From: Chloroflexota bacterium
Lineage (GTDB): Bacteria; Chloroflexota; Limnocylindria; P2-11E
NCBI GenBank assembly: GCA_027310565.1
Contig: DAIDAP010000007.1
Coordinates: 62,001 to 126,000, forward strand
DNA: 64,000 nt
Direction: 5' to 3'
Positions 61,909 to 64,000 of this stretch are shown here, piece by piece (positions within the stretch are counted from its first letter, which is position 1; every line of letters begins with the position of its first letter). Below the pieces are notes generated by a model. That model did no database searches. It had not been told where the DNA came from and was given only the letters and a program-made list of their open reading frames with translations. The translations under genes were made by a program, and so were the position numbers.

Positions 61909-63215
61909 GCGAGGACGACGAGCTGCTGGCACAGATCGACGCCCTGGTGGCGAAGCTCTGGAAGGAGCGTCTCGCGCGCGCGTCCTTCACCCCGGGCACG
62001 ACGCCGGTCTCGTACGCCGGGCGCGTGTTCGACGAGCGTGAGGTCCAGGCGCTCGTCCGCGCGTCGCTCGACTTCTGGCTCACCGCCGGCCCGGTCGCCG
62101 GCGACTTCGAGCGCGAGCTCGCGGCCGCGGTGGGGACGCGCTACGCGCTCCTGGTGAACTCCGGCTCGTCGGCGAACCTGTGCGCGATCTCGGCGCTCGG
62201 CTCGCCGAAGCTCAAGGGCGCGCTGCGGCCCGGCGACGAGGTCATCACCGCCGCGGCGGCGTTCCCCACGACGGTGAACCCGATCATCCAGAACGGCTGG
62301 GTGCCGGTGTTCGTCGACATCGAGCTCGGCGGCTACAACGTGCCGCTCGCGCACCTGGAGGCGGCGCTCTCGCCGCGCACGCGCGCCGTCGTGCTCGCGC
62401 ACACCATGGGCTTCCCCTTCGACGCCGAGTCCGTCGCCGCGTTCTGCCGCGCCCACGGCCTCTTCCTGGTCGAGGACTGCTGCGACGCGCTCGGCGCGAC
62501 GGTGCGCGGGAAGCAGGTCGGGACGTTCGGCGACCTCGCGACGCTCTCGTTCTTCCCGGCGCACCAGATCACGACCGGCGAGGGCGGCGCGGTGCTCACG
62601 CGCAGCGGCAAGATGAGCTGGATCGCGCGCGCGTACCGCGACTGGGGCCGCGACTGCTGGTGCGACCCGGGCGAGGACGACGTGTGCCGCAAGCGCTTCG
62701 GCTTCCACCTGGGGACGCTCCCCGACGGCTTCGACCACAAGTTCACCTACTCGCACATCGGCTACAACCTCAAGGCGCTCGACCTCCAGGCCGCCATCGG
62801 GCGCGAGCAGCTGCGCAAGCTCCCGTCGTTCATCGCGGCGCGCCGCCGCAACTGGACGGCGATGCGCGCGCACCTCGAGCGCTACGAGCGCTTCTTCATC
62901 CTCCCCCAGCCGTGCGCGATCGGCGAGCCGTCGCCGTTCGGGCTCGTCCTCACCGTGCGCGAGGGCGCGCCGTTCACGAAGAACGACATCACCGCGCATC
63001 TGGAGTCGCGCAAGGTGCAGACACGCGGGCTCTTCGCCGGGAACATCCTCCGCCACCCCGCGTACGACGGCATCGCGCACCGCGTCGCGACGCCGCTGGC
63101 CAACTCCGACGTCGTAGCGACCTCCACGTTCTTCGTCGGCGTGTACCCGGGCATCGACGACCGGCGCCGCGAGTACGTCCTCTCGGTCTTCGACGAGTTC
63201 CTCGGCGCGTTGTAG
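61905..63215 (+). CDS. rfbH: CDP-6-deoxy-4-keto-glucose 3-dehydratase (E1, RfbH/DdhC)
   Basis: 436 residues. It is a PMP- and [2Fe-2S]-dependent enzyme removing the C3 hydroxyl of CDP-4-keto-6-deoxyglucose. The PLP Lys of aminotransferases is replaced by His in FFPAHQITTGEGG, as in RfbH, and the iron-sulfur cysteines lie in GRDCWCDPGEDDVC. NSGSSANLCAISALGSPKLKG is the cofactor phosphate region. The reductase partner (RfbI/DdhD) is not in the window. It is the last gene of the operon. Confidence 0.96.
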   Translation: MSEDDELLAQIDALVAKLWKERLARASFTPGTTPVSYAGRVFDEREVQALVRASLDFWLTAGPVAGDFERELAAAVGTRYALLVNSGSSANLCAISALGSPKLKGALRPGDEVITAAAAFPTTVNPIIQNGWVPVFVDIELGGYNVPLAHLEAALSPRTRAVVLAHTMGFPFDAESVAAFCRAHGLFLVEDCCDALGATVRGKQVGTFGDLATLSFFPAHQITTGEGGAVLTRSGKMSWIARAYRDWGRDCWCDPGEDDVCRKRFGFHLGTLPDGFDHKFTYSHIGYNLKALDLQAAIGREQLRKLPSFIAARRRNWTAMRAHLERYERFFILPQPCAIGEPSPFGLVLTVREGAPFTKNDITAHLESRKVQTRGLFAGNILRHPAYDGIAHRVATPLANSDVVATSTFFVGVYPGIDDRRREYVLSVFDEFLGAL

Positions 63216-63382
63216 CGCGTGCCGCGCTCCCGTCGAACGCGAGCATCACCGGCCCTCGCGTGATCGCCTCAGCCACTCCACGAGGTTCGGCATCGGGCGA
63301 CCGTCGGCCATCCGGCGCAGCTCCTTCGCCGCGTCCCGACCTTGCGAGAGCGCAGCTTGCCCTCCCGTATCCGGCGACGCAC

Positions 63383-64000
63383 CTAGTACCGCAGCCCCTC
63401 TCGCAGACCGGCGCGGTCGAGCGCGAGGTCGACCCACTCACGCGCGGTCGCGCCGGCGAGCCAGAGCGCGCGGGCCGGGAGCGGCGCGCCGCCGTGGTGC
63501 TTGCGATAGAAGGCGCGCAGGCTGCGGTAGTACAGGCGGATCGACTCCGTGGACGCGCCGCGCGAGGTGAGCGATTTCTCGCGGCGCACCTCGACCTCGG
63601 GGACGAAGCGCAGCCGCCAGCCCCGCTCGCGCGCGCGCAGCGACCAGTCCACGTCCTCGCAGTAGAGGAAGAAGCGCTCGTCGAAGCCGCCGACGTCCTC
63701 CCAGGCCTCGCGGCGGACCACGAGCATCGCGCCGGAGAGGTTGTCGACGTCGATGGCCGGCCCGGGCCGGTGCGGCCCGTAGTAGCGCTCGCGCTCGCGG
63801 CGGAAGGGGCCCCAGTCCAGCCCGAGGAGCACGGAGAGCGCGGTGAGCGGACGCGGCGCGAAGAGGCCGTGGCGCTGCACGGTCCCGTCCGGGCTGCGGA
63901 TGAGCGGCCCGACCGCGCCGACGCGCCCGCCCTCGCGCAGGACGCGCGCGAGCGCGGCGAGCGTCCGCGGATCGAGCCGCGTGCTCGCCGTGGCGATCGC
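63383..64000 (-). CDS. Family 2 glycosyltransferase, C-terminal part
   Basis: At least 205 residues. The frame is open to the window edge, so the N-terminus is missing. VGAVGPLIRSPDGTVQ, SGAMLVVRREAWEDVGGFDE and FFLYCEDVDWSLRARERGW (the ED acid/base region) match rhamnosyltransferase-like GT2 enzymes. It probably transfers a sugar, perhaps the deoxy sugar of the neighbouring cluster, to a surface polysaccharide. It converges on rfbH. The 167 bp between them hold no convincing gene. Confidence 0.9.
   Translation of the reverse strand, partial: AIATASTRLDPRTLAALARVLREGGRVGAVGPLIRSPDGTVQRHGLFAPRPLTALSVLLGLDWGPFRRERERYYGPHRPGPAIDVDNLSGAMLVVRREAWEDVGGFDERFFLYCEDVDWSLRARERGWRLRFVPEVEVRREKSLTSRGASTESIRLYYRSLRAFYRKHHGGAPLPARALWLAGATAREWVDLALDRAGLREGLRY

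Noticed and set aside
63246-63437. 63-codon minus-strand frame between rfbH and the glycosyltransferase gene
   Set aside because: The end of the frame looks protein-like (DAAKELRRMADGRPMPNLVEW), but its first half overlaps the glycosyltransferase gene and is Arg-rich. It may be a gene remnant, but support is too weak.

Overview
The window is a high-GC (by eye above 70%), gene-dense bacterial chromosome segment with heavy use of GTG and TTG starts, many 4-bp GTGA/ATGA stop-start overlaps and short spacers. A LysW-type amino-carrier pathway for lysine (perhaps also arginine), a B12-dependent ribonucleotide reductase (nrdJ), small DUF5679- and DUF5667-type proteins and a T-box in front of valS fit a terrestrial or freshwater Chloroflexota, possibly near the Limnocylindria. 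That placement is inference from gene content. I see no insertion sequence, prophage or CRISPR array.

Layout. 1-0.6 kb: 5' end of valS behind a valine-type T-box with its own terminator (minus). 0.65-6.6 kb: clpP-clpX, a small cupin and a 1199-aa membrane protein carrying both HD-GYP and GGDEF domains (minus). 6.7-11.9 kb: an operon of one triple-GAF histidine kinase and three receiver proteins (a stand-alone REC, a REC-ParA/CpaE-like protein and a metallo-beta-lactamase-REC fusion). 12-17 kb: trigger factor, a beta-hydroxyacid dehydrogenase, a DinB-like protein running into tRNA-Leu, then a HicB-like gene and a frameshifted HicA-like remnant. 17-24 kb: REC-GGDEF protein, a YCF48-like lipoprotein and an operon of adenylate cyclase, GAF, GAF-HD-GYP and MBL proteins. 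23.8-32.1 kb: lysW-lysX-lysY-lysZ-lysJ-deoC-ALDH-half ALDH-lysK, almost entirely overlapping. 32-42 kb: membrane GGDEF protein, two polytopic glycosyltransferase-like proteins, aspartyl protease behind tRNA-Lys, cinA, a DUF5667-like protein and a VanW-family protein. 42-45 kb: nrdJ with terminator and a candidate NrdR-controlled promoter. 45-50.5 kb: two-component system, small secreted protein and three Tad-type pseudopilin genes. 50.6-57.5 kb: class III aminotransferase, a divergent locus joining two proteins that share a C-terminal domain with a membrane-anchored degenerate receiver and a NarX/NarL-type pair, then a MazEF-like module. 57.5-64 kb: secreted metalloprotease, CDP-dideoxyhexose sugar cluster and a partial glycosyltransferase.

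How the parts fit. The dominant theme is signalling: about sixteen genes carry GAF, REC, kinase, GGDEF, HD-GYP or cyclase domains, so both c-di-GMP and cAMP are probably used. Outputs in the window include ParA-like and Tad-type surface functions and proteolysis. Several genes (10612, 15171, 48037 on the minus strand, and possibly 4637 on the minus strand) have conserved N-termini with no ATG, GTG or TTG in the right place, only an AUU, AUA or AUC codon. This recurs often enough to be worth checking.
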